From Bolinopsis microptera (taxonomy: Eukaryota; Ctenophora; Tentaculata; Lobata; Bolinopsidae), in contig NC_087079.1 in assembly GCF_026151205.1 (NCBI RefSeq), positions 5,475,230-5,539,229 on the forward strand: DNA of 64,000 nt, given 5' to 3'. The position numbers were made by a program, and so were the translations under genes. Positions 34,746 through 48,477 of the stretch are shown in pieces; position 1 is the stretch's first letter; each line of letters opens with the position of its first letter. Under the pieces are notes generated by a model, which was given only the letters and a program-made list of their open reading frames with translations, was not told the DNA's origin and did no database searches.

Positions 34746-37700
34746 CTTTATCAAGGTTACACTGAAAAGGGGAGGTTTGATCTCTGAATAGTAGAGGCTC
34801 TTACGGGCAAATAAGGCACTTGTCTGCTAGAGCCCCTAGGCTCCTGAGATTATTGTATTATGGACTAGTAAGTAGTGCCGCATCGATAACCGATCTCAGA
34901 TGCCAATTTGGAGGCTGTATGGCCATGTGCTGACGGTTATTCGCTTTTTCCCGCGCACCTCGCTAAATCCAAGAGTGTATACTCGAATTTGATTTTGAAA
35001 TATTCACACAACTCCTCGATGCTTACTTGACGATATTACGTAGCCAGATTTACATCTTTTGCCTAGTTCTTGGTGTTATAAGCATTCAAAGTTGCAGATT
35101 GTCACGTGACACATTATGTCACAGTAAATGCGCGCAATAAAAACTTTTACACATACTTTTGATTCGGCGCTTGCGCGTTCCGTACGATAGCTTATAATCA
35201 ATCTTCAGAGAAATCTTGTCAATACCCAATAACAACACACGATGTTAAAACGAATTATTATAATCCATATGAATTTAATTCCCGGAGAAATTGCAATTTA
35301 CATGAAACTCAACTAAGTTTATAGCTCATTTAAAGTAGATAAAATTAGAGATGAAATTAGATGAAATTGGCTCCAGAGATCAATGAACTTTGATCAGTAT
35401 TTCTTCGATCAGAAGACTTACATAAAACGAGGAGAGGGTCTCTCTGATCACCGACTTAAATATAAACGAATCTAAATGAATAATCTCTAACCAATTAATA
35501 ACATTGTTTACTCAAATGCAACTATTGATAAGAACTTCAAATTATAATGATCTAACTTCAAATATAATGATCAAGACCGTCGGAAGAGTGTGTATCTAGG
35601 GATGGTTTTCCTTAGCACCAAGTTTCCCTGGAGATCCCATTTGCAAAATATATGAAAACTTAGTCCCTTAAATTTAGTCCCTAATTTCTCCTCCAACAAG
35701 ACTATTATGTTGTGGCTGCTTATCGATTTTCAAACTATCCATTATCTAGAATAGTAGACTGGGTTTTAGTGACTGCATGTTTCTTTAGTGTAAATCTAAT
35801 CTAGCTTGTCAACTGTTGAGTAGTTGTCAGTTGTTGTAAAGTTCGTTATAATATATTATTTGGGCGTTTCAAATTAGATCTAAATTTTAGAATTCCCTTG
35901 AGCCAAAATGAACTTCTCGACGACCTCGATTATAAAAAATAGCTGAAGGGAGTCAGAACTGCTTTGTTTATATTCTTGTTGATAATTAATGACTATGACA
36001 AATAACAGAAGACATTAATCATCAGCCCCATTGCCCTGGCAACGACGCCTACATTTACAAGAATACAAACAGGGCAGTTCTAATTCCCTGCATTTACAGC
36101 GACTCATACAGACGTTATCCTGTCTGCGACACCCACACTTGGTCTTTGTCACCTTAGCATATGTCAATGAATCTGATGGTTCAGGAGTGATGGTCCAGAT
36201 GTGTTCAACCACACCAAGGTTCATCTTCCAGCCTTGCTCAATGCAGAACATATCTGGAGGCTCAATCATTGGCTGATGAGCCTTGCCCCATATATGTGAA
36301 GCTACGTGTATGGCTTTCCTGAATTGCATTATTGCAGCTCCAGGCGATGGAGGCAGAGAGCGAAAACTGGAGACCCCTTGGGTGAGTTTCTCCCATCGAC
36401 CATCAAGTAAACCTTTTTTTGGATTGTCAACTCCGTACACTGATAGGGTAAAAGAAGTGACTGCAATAACATCATCTTCACTAAACGAATCAGGTGGATT
36501 TTCAACAATTCGCTGAAAAAGTTCCATGATGTCACTCCTGTTCAAGAAACAGTTGATCCACTTAGCTTTGCCGATCCCATAGAAGCTAGGAGTGTAGTCA
36601 CAGCCACTGAAAGCATGGAGCAACGGTAGGCCTGAACTATAGTCTAGCCCAAAAGACCTAGCTATTGCTACCACATCCAGGTAACCAGTGACGTCACTCT
36701 TCTTGCCGGATTGGCTGGTGTGGAGTTCGCAAAACAGTTCAAGACGACTTTGATCCTGTAAAAGTCGCTTACAATGACCAATCAAGATGATCAATACGTC
36801 ACTGTCTCCAGTTCTGACAAGAATTTTTGTCTTGCCAAGTTTGATGGATGCAATAACAAACTGAACAACCCGAGTGTCAGCTTCGATGTGATTGCACTCG
36901 TCGAACGAGGCCTCTCCTCGGTTGGTCAGAACTTCACTATTTGAAGTAATGAAGATGGTTATTTCATCTTGACCTTTTTCGAGGCTTCGTGCAAGTAAGC
37001 AATCAACATCACGTACATATCATTTTTGTTATCTGAGTTCTTCAGAAAATTGTCTCTGAAGTCTTTGGGTATCTGAAATAAATGGAATATTACATAAGGA
37101 TAAAAACACTTTATACAGCAGAAACATTAGGTCAATATTTTATAAGATGCTATTATATAACATGCTAATAATAATATGCTGACAGATTGCTGTAAGGCGT
37201 CGTGAAGGATATAATTTTAGAGTAAAGATTGATAGTAGATATTACAAACAACTGATGCCATATCATCTGTATATAATATACACAACTAACACTGGGGGCG
37301 ACGTGGCACAAGAAAAGCATATATATCTAACCGGTGAGTCTCTAGTAATCTTCTTTCTAAGACCTGACCCTCGACCAGCATGGGTGGACGCTTTCAGAGG
37401 GTTGGGTATATCATACCGATCTTGGACAATCGAAAGATATTCACTTTTGTGTTTTCTACTCAGCCTTATCAAATCTTCCCAAACTGCCTGGAAATAAAAG
37501 TAACGTTACACAACGCTTACTTGTACATGATATTTGAAATTAACCAAAGGTCATTAACACGTCGACCTTTCATTCAGCTGAAGTTGTCGGTGTGAGAATA
37601 AGCTTAAAGATTGAGAAAAGATTGTAAGTATAATCACCAGAAATAGGTCCCCAAAGATTCTGACTGCAGGTTTCTGTGCTGCAGTGTAGATAAAATGGCT

Positions 37701-38590
37701 TAGATCAACCACAACACTCTCGACCAAGGGTTGCTGAACATTCCCCTCTAAGCGCAACCGAGTTAGAATATTCGCTTTAGCGTTCGAGTACATTTTGCCC
37801 CTAGTCACAAACACCAAAGGAATGTCATTAGGTTCGTATCTGCGACGAATTATTGTATAGAAAATAAGAGAAGGTTGCAATATCCGTGCAATTACAAGTA
37901 CTAGCTTTAAATTTAATAGGTCCTCTTTCCAAGTTCCAACAATGAGTTTGGTCCAATTTAAGGAGCAGAGCGAAAATTTAAGAGTTCTCTTGCTCAATTA
38001 TAATTGTAGGCATTTACCTGAGCACAGCTCTGACAGCATCCTCCCTTATCGGAGCAACAGCCCGAAGTTCGTTGAGAAGCGCCTTTGCAGCACCATCTGT
38101 CAGACCAATACATTTCTTTTCCACAAGTTCACAGTTCTTCGGTAGGGTTAAGTTGTTTTTACTTATGACGTCAGTGAGTGGTTTCCTGAGAGAGATTTTC
38201 GAGATAAAGTCCGATCACAACAGTTACCAAGCCCATGATCTATGCAACACATTTAACCTAAAACGATCTCTATTCTTCTCATTGCTTCATATTACGTTGG
38301 GGGGAGGGGGGGGGAAGGGGTGTCTGCTGCTCATTTCCCAGAAAAACAGCAAGTACGTGGTGCTAAATAGTGAGTCTTAGGTCTAATTTTCTCAAAAACG
38401 GTAAGTAAAATAAGGTATTTGTTATTAAACAGAATGTGATTAATCTTTTGTATAATTTTAAAAAGTGGCCTTTGTTGACTTTTCCACTTTAGAAGGTGCA
38501 GTGTTTAATTTATTTTAAAATGTGTTTTAACTACTGGTTCTTGGATGATATGTCATGTAGTACAAACATGTTTCAGTACATACCATCACA

Positions 38591-38760
38591 GAGGCGGCTA
38601 TTAAGGGCGTCCAGGCGTCTGTGGACGCCCTAAAATTATTATCTGGTGGCTGGTGCTTGAAAATAGAAATATTAATAGTATAATAGTACTCGGAAATTAT
38701 ATCTAATCGCGATATAAAGCTTTTTATTCTACTCAAACGTTCGAATGTATAGTAAGCGCA
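38591..38760. repeat. Dispersed repeat copy B with hAT-like end
   Basis: Same start (cagaggcggctatta), same subterminal hairpin and same end word (caaacgttcgaatgta) as 32632-32790. It lies in an intron of the large minus-strand gene. Confidence 0.6.
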
Positions 38761-41514
38761 CGTATGATCTTTGTGAAATCATTATGTTGTAGGGTGTGCG
38801 ATCCTCTTTGGACGACTCAGCCGCACAGTTTGAACACACAGTTTGAGTTAATTGCAAACGGCTACGAAGCACATCATCGCATCAACGTACTTTTAATTTA
38901 TAGGAGCAGAGTGTCTTAATTATTATCCGAAAAACAGTTAGTACCGCGAGGAGGTAGGTGGGACTTTTTAAAAATTCCAAAATTACCCTTGTAGACTGTA
39001 GAGGTTGGCTGCTCTGATAAGATAACCGGTTATCTAAACAGTCGACAATGAACACAATCAAATACGGTTTGAAGTAAACGATTGCAATGGAGGGAGATTT
39101 ACTGCTCAAATCAAATTAACGATACTAGGATATCAATCGTTGAAAAATACAGCTCTGATGCAGATGATCTTAATATTTCTTAGACCGATTTGATTAATCT
39201 AATTTAAGGGAAAACAAGTTTTGGACTTCTCCAATCACTTTAAATCCAACGCAGTTTACCTGTCTGGAAATGGCTTCAGAAATCTCTCCTTCACAAATTC
39301 AGCGAACTGGCTTTGTCCCAGCTGTTTGAGAGAACGAATGGACTCTCCGATTTCAACGGATCTTGAAATTTCCAGCCCATTTCGCAACGATCTCATGGTG
39401 ATGGCATCTGATGTGAATGGATTAAAAACATTTTCGACTGCGTCGACCGTCTTCTCAATATCACTGAGACATCTAGTCTGGAATTCGGGAGAGTCTTGGT
39501 GATGCTTTCCGATCGCGGATTGGATCTCCCCGTCCGTAGCAGCTTCAAACTCCTCCTGCAAACGTAGGAACTCAGGACTGTAAACGGACCACTTGAAAAG
39601 GGTCTCTTCGGTGTTGCTGCCAAGGAAAGCTAAAGCACCCTTTATGTTCTTTATTCGACCATTATTCTGCTCGTGTGCCTGATCGATGGCCATGGCAGAA
39701 TACATTTTTCTCGTCTTAGATATTGTGAAAAATTGTTCGATCTGACCGTATTCTTCGAGGTTAATCTGTTTAAGATTTTCCAAATCGTACAGGCTCACTG
39801 GGACCCAACGGGCATAATGGGTGTGGTCTAAGGCAAAGAAGTAGGGGGTGAGCGCTGCCAAAAGTTTCCTCCTGAGCTCAAACTTCCTCTCCCGAATAGC
39901 CCTGCAATATCATAGTTGTTTACAACAGCGCTGTATAAGTTACTGTGCAAAGTGTGCATGGGAAAGAAGACTGCTGCTTACACTAAAGCTGTGAATGGAC
40001 AATAATCGATTTTATGTTTCTCCGTGCGTTTCTCTTGCCGCTAATATTACAGATATTTGCGGGTGTTAAAAATTATAAAGTATAATACATCAATTAAAAC
40101 ACTAACCTCAGAAAAGCAAGCACTGTGATCTGATACTCTTGAACAATGTTCCAATACTCAAAATTCACATATTTTGCAGCATTCATTCGAGACCACGATT
40201 TGATGTCACTCGTACTTCCGCTAGCATCGAATGCTCGGCCTCTAAGAACCTCCAGCGATATAGCGATAACCTGTTGAAAGTATGAAAATATTATTATTAA
40301 ATAGTTCCTATCTAGATAGTAAATAATAAGTTATATTATGACACATAGAAATTGTATCGCTCATAAGCGTCAAGCGCTAGTATTTGATTGTATAAATAAT
40401 ATAAATTGTATCATAATGTATATCGTATGCGAAAGAAGATCTCAAATAATGTAGGTGGTTAAAATCTTCAACTATCAACCTCCATGAAGTATCGAGCCCG
40501 AGTAATCATGGGCACATTAATGACCGCGCTGCCTGCATGTGCGATGGACAAATCGCAGCTGTCGAGAATCTCTTCCAATCCCGTCTTTTCGATTAACTGT
40601 GCTTGCATATGCATGCAAACCTGAGAATAAAGGTTAATCAGAATATCACTAACCGTCACGATCCTATGTACTCTATTTTATATCTTTTGTGGCACTTCGA
40701 AGTGTCTTGCGGTAACGAGTCCATCACCAATTGATCAATCGTGATATCGGGATGATATGAGCGACACATTTCATTGCCCGGCAAACATTTGTTGGCTACT
40801 TTAATACCTTAATGTTTAGCGAGACTTAGGTTTAAATTCTGAAATGCTTTACACCCCTGATAACCACGCTGTTGGGTCCATCTAATCAATGATAATTGAT
40901 CACAATCAATTTACAATTTAGTGATTAAAACCAAGTCAGTCCTCGACAGTGGATACCCGACACCCGTGGATCTACGGGTGTGGAATGTGGATATCCGTGT
41001 AGAGATCGAGTTCGCATGTGTATTTAGATTTTTGATTTTAGTTTCTTTAGTAATTTTAGTTTTTTTAGAATTCACGTAAAAGTTGTAAAGTTGTAAAGTT
41101 GAATATGGAGCTGTGCCAACTGATTTCAGACTGGTTTCTTTACAGTACCTGATTCCATCTCCTGATTTTGGGACAAGAATTTGAATCTAGGACAATAAAA
41201 TGATAAATCCCCTTTCATCTTAATTCATGAAGTAGTGTTAAATTCTTTGAGAGAACTCGAGTGATTCAAACTTTGATCAAATAAGCGGAATCATTTATTG
41301 AACAGCATGGCACAGTACGATACCGAATAATTGAAAAATGATTGATCAATGATTACGGCCAAAGCCTGGTTCTAAGAATAAAGATAAATACTGATAACGA
41401 TCAATTTTAAAGATAACGGATTTTTAGTCCGAGCTAGTTGTTTGATGATTTGAAAGTTGATTGATAGCCGCAGATGCGAAGACAATGATATTGTATGCAT
41501 GAATATCGAATTAT

Positions 41515-42128
41515 TGTTGAGACGGGATGCCCGAGGTTAGTACCGGAAAGCCCGAGGTTAATACCGGATGCCCGAGATTGATGTCGGAGGAATGATTACT
41601 GAGATAAGCGCGATAATTGGACGTGTTTATTTAAGCTGAATCAAGCAGCTCTATTCAGCACAGCCTCTTATTATTTTGAGAGAGTTTTGTCACTTCAAAG
41701 AAGTTCAACAGCTAGCTCCCATTTTCCTTACTGTTAAATATGCTACAATCGTTTAAATCAGTTTCATAACGTGCTCGTTTCTCTTAGTCCCCCTTAGTCT
41801 TGTCCAAGAAAACCCTAAAGCGCACATCCGACCGGGCCGACACCCGTGCAATTATTCAATAAGAACGGTATAAAAACCTTGTATATACTGCCTTTGCTTA
41901 GTATTGGTTTGAGTCAAATTTCACCTATAACGGTATTTTGAAATTAGTTTAATTTTACTTATTTACTCCAAGTGCTAATTTTATATTTTCTTTGCAGAAA
42001 GGATTACTCTGAGTGGAATTGTGATCCCTTGTTAATCCTTATTGAAGCTTTTATCCACATTTTAGTAATATAAACGTTATTTTAATTAAAATAACCAATA
42101 ATCTTTATCTAAACTTTGGGATTCAACA
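41515..42128 (+). mobile_element. Possible LTR (solo or 5')
   Basis: Starts TGTTGAGACGGG and ends GGGATTCAACA, so it is bounded by TGTTGA...TCAACA. It contains a TATA-like ggtataaaaacc at about 41869 and three tandem gatgcccgaggttaataccgg words near the left end (41526-41590). No convincing primer-binding site follows and no 5 bp duplication was found, so this is tentative. Confidence 0.4.
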
Positions 42129-42149
42129 GAACAGTCGCTGATTTCATCT

Positions 42150-44560
42150 CTTCGACTTTCTTTGGTTGACCATTTCTTACAAATACCTTTTACTGCTTCT
42201 AATAATAATAACACCACTGGCCAGACAATTAGCACTCTCCACTGATTTCATAACTTCAAGTTTCTTATCTTTGGTTAACCATTTTTTTACAAATACCTTT
42301 CACTACTGGGTCACGAAATCCTCTCCGAACCTCCACGTGGTGTGGCCTGGTTGGCACTAACGGGTGGTGTGCTCTCTTGTTGAGTACAAAGGTTGGGCCT
42401 TGCCAACTCAAAGTTCCCATAGGAATCAGGAAGTCAACACTAACAGCTACCAAGCACCAGGAAATTTCTCTTTCAGATATCAGGTTACAAGATAGTACAC
42501 ACACAAATGACGATACATTAGACACAGATACCTAGCTCTAAGAGCTACTAAATCACCAGGAAATTCTCTTTCAGCTTTCAGGTCCCATCGAAGTCACCCA
42601 CCACAGAGCTAGGGATTCCAATTCGCTCATCCTGACTACAAGGACACACTGATAATGAGTAGTCCTGGCACTTCTCCCTCCAGTAACCACTTTTCAGGTC
42701 TTTTCAGTTAAGACAGCTAATGCGTAAGGGCTGACACACGCTAGACACAGGCTCGTGATAAGACAGAATTAGGGATTTAAACTCTGACTACGAGGACACA
42801 CTGATAGCGAGAATTCCTGGCACTTCTTCCTCCAGTAACCACTTTTCAGGGGACCGGGTTAGCTTTGCCACACTCTTCATTGAAGTGTGACTGGACGCTC
42901 TACAATCATCTAGTAGCAGCAGAGTTTGACTGACACCCTTACTGCTTCTATTCAGTTTCTACAGCGGAAGATCTCAACACTCGAAAACAGTTCATCTCGG
43001 ACATCCTGCAGAGCTGCTTTTTCACAGCCTGCCCCATTACACGGGGAACCCTTAGATCGACAGTACCCTGGTGGCGAGCATAGCTCACTAAAGCGTAGTG
43101 GACCTCTTTAGTTCTGAGACGCAAAGCTAACCGGATCAGGAATAAACATCAATGCAATGCTTTGGGGATGCAAATAGAACATACAATGTTTATCGAATGC
43201 ATTACTCAATCTTTTGATTCATTTTTTTAGCTCGACGTTACATGGTAACATTTCAGGACTGACATTCCTCCTTCAGGTTAATTGAGGAAATCATACCCGC
43301 TATTTGCGTTATACATGGCAAGTATCTGGACTTATGATAACTTAGGATCTCCATCAATCATAAATTCCTCTCAGATTCCCAGGCTGCATTTATAGCGCTT
43401 AACAGCACCAGTTTTAACTCCAGGTTCGTTCTGAACATCTCAGACCAACTCACTAGGTATTCACATCGAGTAGGACTTCGTTCCAGGACATTAAAGAGTA
43501 TACGGTAAAGAACTAGCGGAAGAATTTGCAAGGGACGATCAATCCAACAACATCCCCATAGGACCAGAACCCTTCCTCCCAAATAGGCCACACTCAGTGA
43601 CAAAGGAACATTCCACTTATGATGTTCCTCCACAAATTAAATACAGGAACTTTTATTTTTCTGGAACTCACATCAGATGGCTAACATGGTCGCTTTCAGA
43701 ATAGGTCACAGCCCACTAGTTTATTTTCAGAACGTGGCAAACAACGTCAACTTCAAGACGCAAGATTGCGAACACTTTTCAGGAGAAGCAGCAACATCCC
43801 AGCACCTCCTCTACAAGTGCATCCAGATCATGACGTTCAGAATGAGGATAATTGGTAAACTCTACCTTAACAACAGTAAACTACATCATATCTTCAAATT
43901 TGTGGAACAGTCGACAAGACTGGATAGGGAAAACCCTTTTGGGTAACCTCCTTGGATTCTTCACCAGGAACTTTCGCTAAATCCCATACTAGGAACTCAA
44001 CCTAGGCCCATCTCCGCATAGAGACATATCTCCCAGGCTTTGACCTTGCTCGGAAGTCCCTTGTCTACCCGCAGAAGTACTACAACGGAAGTGGGTTTGC
44101 TCTGAGACAGGTAGTGACAGCTTCAAGACTCCAGGGGTCTGTTGCATTGATATTTATTATTTTATGATTTCGTATATACTTTGGGAGTCCTGGCGTGCAG
44201 CTAGCAGGAGTTGCATTCTGTGGGCACGGTGAGAAGGCCTCCATCTTAACGTAAGAGGCCAGAAACCGTTGACCAGAACAGAGAGAGAGAGAGAGACCTT
44301 TCACTACTTTTGATAACACCACTGGCCAGACAATTAGCACTCTCCACTGATTTCATCACTTCAAGTTTCTTATCTTTGGTTGACCATTTCTTACAAATAC
44401 CTTTTACTGCTTCTAATAATAATAACACCACTGGCCAGACAATTAGCACTCTCCACTGATTTCATAACTTCAAGTTTCTTATCTTTGGTTAACCATTTTT
44501 TTACAAATACCTTTCACTACTTTTAATAACACCACTGGCCAGACAATTTAGCATCAGTCT
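42150..44560 (+). mobile_element. Retroelement remnant framed by a 115 bp tandem repeat
   Basis: A unit of about 115 bp (aacaccactggccagacaatt, then ccactgatttcataacttc, then tttacaaataccttt) occurs at 42163-42306 and in more than two copies at 44297-44550. Between them is moderately GC-rich sequence with scraps of coding character. The frame at 43677-43946 reads like a decayed reverse transcriptase tail (CEHFSGEAATSQHLLYKC). No intact domain found. Confidence 0.4.
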
Positions 44561-45468
44561 ATACTAACTAGGCCACGAACCACATACTCACCCCCCACTA
44601 TTAGCTGTCAAAAGTATAATTCTAGAAATAAATAGTAACTAATTTAACATAACAATTTCGTTGGAAGTCGGTCTCCGCTGGCTGTCGAATACATAATGCT
44701 TCACGAAGTTAACGTAAATTTATTTTATCTCAGAAGCCAAGACAATACACCATGTTACTTAAGTCCGTATTGGTTCTGCTTTTCGTTGCTCAGTGTAAGA
44801 CACAAGAATATGATGAAATTGTGATGCCGGAAATGGGCGTGGCGCTCAAGAAGAGCGGCATGATTGCAAGTGAGTAATACAATGAGACCAGTCTCCCATC
44901 GCAAAAAACACCTGCCTTTTTTCCCTGATCATGTGGAACGTATCAGTATATTATAAATAAGTATATTATCATAAAATTCGATCAATTAGCCAATATTAAT
45001 ATGAAACCGTTCAAAATCAATTGTCATTTCAGGTTATAAAGAGGTGGATACCATCGGGTTACAGGTGACGGTAAAAAAACCGCATGTAAAGAAGCCACAA
45101 ATGATCTCGGACACGGAGAACGTCTTAGAAGCGCTGGTCAAAACTAACCCTGAAAGAGATTTCCACGAAAATAGGTAACTAAAACTTCTGTATCGGTTAC
45201 GATATTTTGAAGTTTGAAGTGGTTCAACCTGAACCAGATATATCCAACTTATGGAAAGGGGTGACTAAATTTAGCTGTTTACTAAAATGTATCTTGATTC
45301 AAACAGGAGATGTGTTGACCTCTGGAACTACTATCAGAAAACTTGGGAAGATAACCTCTACAAGACATCACATTCGTGCTCAGCTATAATGGGTCAGAAA
45401 ATACGAATGTATATTATTGTCGATAAGTCGTGTAAACTAATATTTACAGTATAAAAAAGTTTCACAAA

Positions 45469-45622
45469 ATACATCAATCTTCGTCTATAAACTAGTTATA
45501 ACTATATAATATACAATAAATGGCATTTTTGTTTGAAATTTTTGTTTAACTGAAACTTTTGTTTAACTGAAATTTTTTGTTTAACTGACTAGTTTATAGA
45601 CGAAGGTCGAAGATTGATGTAT
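45469..45622. mobile_element. Small hairpin element
   Basis: The left arm atacatcaatcttcgtctat with aaactagt (45469-45496) and the inverse arm at 45588-45622 enclose four tandem tttttgtttaactgaaa words. It sits in an intron of the envelope-like gene. Confidence 0.75.
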
Positions 45623-45654
45623 TTCGTGCAACTGTTTTATAATAAACTAGAAAT

Positions 45655-46135
45655 CACGTGGTTACAGGAAGGAATATAATAGTATTCTTTGAAAGCCAGT
45701 TATAAACAACCGAAGATACAGCTTTCAACAATGATTGGACGTGCACTTTTAACACCGTTACCATGGTTACTATGCAACTTTCTATTTTTCATCTAATTTG
45801 CACATGGCGGTACAGTGTACAAATGATAATGGAAACAAATGATAGTGGTCACAGGGAGGAAGCTAATAGTATTCTTTGGTAGTCAGTTTTCATAGCATCA
45901 ACAAATATCCGTCACAACCGAAGATATAGCCAATTAAAATGTAGCTCGCACTGAACACAACGTAATTACCACAAAACCGATCAAAATGTCGCTCGCTCGC
46001 AAATGTTTGCAGTGCGTGTAACAACCCTCGTTACCATGGTTACTATGCAACTACCTATTTCTTATCTATTTGCACATGGGCGGTCATACAGTGTACAGAA
46101 ATAATTCTTTGAATTATAAGTAAAAGTAAGATTAT
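45655..46135. repeat. Dispersed repeat, two diverged copies in tandem
   Basis: Two blocks share aatagtattctttg, then accgaagata and gttaccatggttactatgcaac, then atttgcacatggcggt and acagtgtac. A further copy lies inverted at about 54015-54300. All three sit in introns. Confidence 0.65.
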
Positions 46136-48227
46136 TTTTTAGATGAAAACAAGAATGCAAGAAATGAGAGGTCTGCAGCAGAAGACAACACCAATAAAAT
46201 AGTTCACAATGAAGTGTACTTTAAGCAGGCTTTGGCTCAGCAGGTAAGATATTTCATTTTATTTCTGTCATTCTTTTAAATCTCCCTATTTTTACAGCTT
46301 TCCGTCATGATTCAAAACTTAAAATTCCATTCGTAAATTAAATAATTGAGTGATAAGAATAGCAGGAATTTGGTGAAACAAATCCTGCAAGAAATTTAAC
46401 ATAATGAGTTTGATGAGAAGTTCATAAGAATTAGAATTTCCAATACCTGCTCTTATCAACGGTTGTGAAATAGCGACAATAAAGTTATGTGCTCATGCTG
46501 GGCATTGATAAATTAATCGATTCAAAGGGCGCAGTGATAAAGTGGGATTTCTACTGTTGACGAGTTTTTATAGTAGTTTCGACACGAAATCCTGGACACG
46601 ATACAGCGTACATAAAATACAATTTTTTAGGTTACAGAGAATGCAAGAGTTACTTGGACACTCGAAGCGTTCGAGAGCTACCTGAATAGAGAGATGGCGA
46701 TGAGCACCTGTGAATTAGATATGCAAGCTTTAAACGCAGACTTTGTGAGTGGTTATCAATTATAACCGAAATTGCATAGTTCTGAATACGTTTGGGCTAG
46801 CGTCCTCATGTTGAAAGATTTAAAAGGATTGTTAATTGTACAGAACTTTATTCTAAAATGGTAGACATTTTTTGGGTCCGTTCGGATTGTCTAGTATTAA
46901 TCGAAAAAGGTTTCATGAAATTGTTCTAATTGTAAATAATGTTTAACTCACTCCAAATTTCAGATGCACGATATCAATAACTTTGTCCAGCGTATCAGGC
47001 AACTTCTTTTAGTAGTGAAAACGGGTAAATCTGACGTCGATTCCTTGAATTTAGGCCCAGAAGACCTAGATAAAATTCTGCTAAATCAGGCCCTGGCTGC
47101 GTACACACCAGAGCTGCTGACTCGCCATGGGCGTCTCCATGCTGTAGCCAAATGCCAGGAGCTATAAACGAGGGAGTTGTGGGCTTTTCTTTTATGCTCA
47201 CCTTTCCCAGATTGGAAAATCCATATCTGGTATACAGCATATTTCAAACTGGTTTTTTTGCCGAAGATGGGAAATGCTATAAACTAGAGGAGGGAGGAAA
47301 GGTAGTCATCGTAGATGAAATCTTCTACAACTTCAATGGCTGTCCTACTGACGTCTTTGAGCTGTGTCCAGAAAACGATTTCCTGCTCAGTATCTCGGTC
47401 TCCTGCATAAACAACTGGTCTAAAGATTGTGTCGACATTGAATCCAACCTCACTGAACCCAACATCGTCGAGATCGAATCGGGAATATTGGTCACGTCAT
47501 CGTCAGATGTTTCAGTCTTTGATAAAGAAGGTCACTCTACAGCGACATATTCTCAATGCACTGCATACATCAAATGGGATAATATGACTCATGCCGTTCA
47601 AATCGATGAGCGTATATTCATCAACCCACACCATGATGGAATGAATCAGGTAACCTTGAACATAAGCATGGATTATAAAGTGCACAACGGGAAATTTGTG
47701 TATCCATTGGAGGCGCCTGATGTGATCAATATTTCCCTGATCCCGGAGATGAAGGCAATCAATAATATCATTGAAGATAACGTGAACAAGGTCGATTTTA
47801 AGTTCAAAGAAGTAGATTCGACCTTGTTTGGCGTTTCGATGACGGCCTACGGAACACTTTTGTTACAAGGAATTTTCATAGTAGTATTTGTTATTGTTGT
47901 TTGGCAATGTTGCCCAGATTGGAAATGTTGCCCTCGAAAAAACCCCCAGGGTATGACAAATAGTAATGTGAATACCCAAGTGTAAGTTTTAACACTATTT
48001 TTATCTACGTGTATATTATTATTTGACATTCTGATGATCTGTACCTTTGTAACTTGAAGGTGTTTCCGTTTTTTTTTGTATGCCAGGTATTCTACAAATA
48101 ACCCAAAGTATATACTTTTTTGGGATTCAATTGACAAATAAAAATAGTATACTTTTGCTAATACTGGTCAGTTCTAAATGGTTACGGTTCTGTATCACAT
48201 GACAATCAGAATGTGCTAAATGCGGCT

Positions 48228-48385
48228 GAGATCGTGTTAACGAGGTTGTTACTACGTTATCGTTAACGAGGTTCGTTAGTCTGGTCTGCTGGTTACTACG
48301 TAATCACGTGATCCTATATTATGTTAGCATGGTTAACGAGGTCCGTTAGTCTGGTCTGCTTGTTACTACCTTACTACGTAATCAA
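48228..48385. repeat. Tandem duplication upstream of the small secreted gene
   Basis: Two copies of gttaacgaggt(t/c)cgttagtctggtctgct followed by ggttactacgtaatcac-like sequence. It lies about 100-250 bp upstream of the start codon at 48478, in the likely promoter. Confidence 0.7.
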
Positions 48386-48477
48386 GGCCTAATCAAGGGC
48401 AAGGTTTAAAGCGCAGCGGCGCTAGGATTATTATCATACTGTATTCTATTCACTTCACTCAACAAAACCGCTTTACT

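Larger units (their letters stand above)
31908..36014. other. Gene-free interval between GNL3 and the large DQAHEQNN-family gene
   Basis: No supported coding region in about 4.1 kb. It contains a hAT-like end at 32632, three copies of a GC-rich repeat (33163-33290, 33749-33840, 34623-34745), a segment at 34780-34830 shared with 57270-57310, and otherwise AT-rich sequence. GNL3 promoter sequence should lie just right of 31908. The ORF at 34092-34374 has no recognisable features. Confidence 0.5.
44752..47985 (+). pseudogene. Envelope/F-protein-like membrane glycoprotein gene with introns, one frame break
   Basis: Exons 44752-44869, 45033-45174, 45307-45392, 46143-46243, 46631-46744 and 46964 onward, with consistent phases. 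Exon 1 encodes a signal peptide (MLLKSVLVLLFVAQC). A helical, heptad-like stretch follows in exons 4-6, including an INNFVQRIRQLLLVV segment. The long last exon has many Cys and N-glycosylation sites. It ends with a membrane helix (LLLQGIFIVVFVIVV), then a short CC-rich cytosolic tail and a stop at 47983. This layout, and the ordering helix-PEDLDKIL-FMLTFPRLENPY, resembles baculovirus F / errantivirus Env proteins; that is a family guess, not a match shown. The reading frame shifts once between 47113 and 47165. Six or more introns argue for a long-resident or captured gene. It lies antisense in an intron of the large minus-strand gene. Confidence 0.55.

Noticed and set aside
41040-41110. Possible gene start near tttagtttctttagt repeats
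   Set aside because: Only short AT repeats; no open frame follows.
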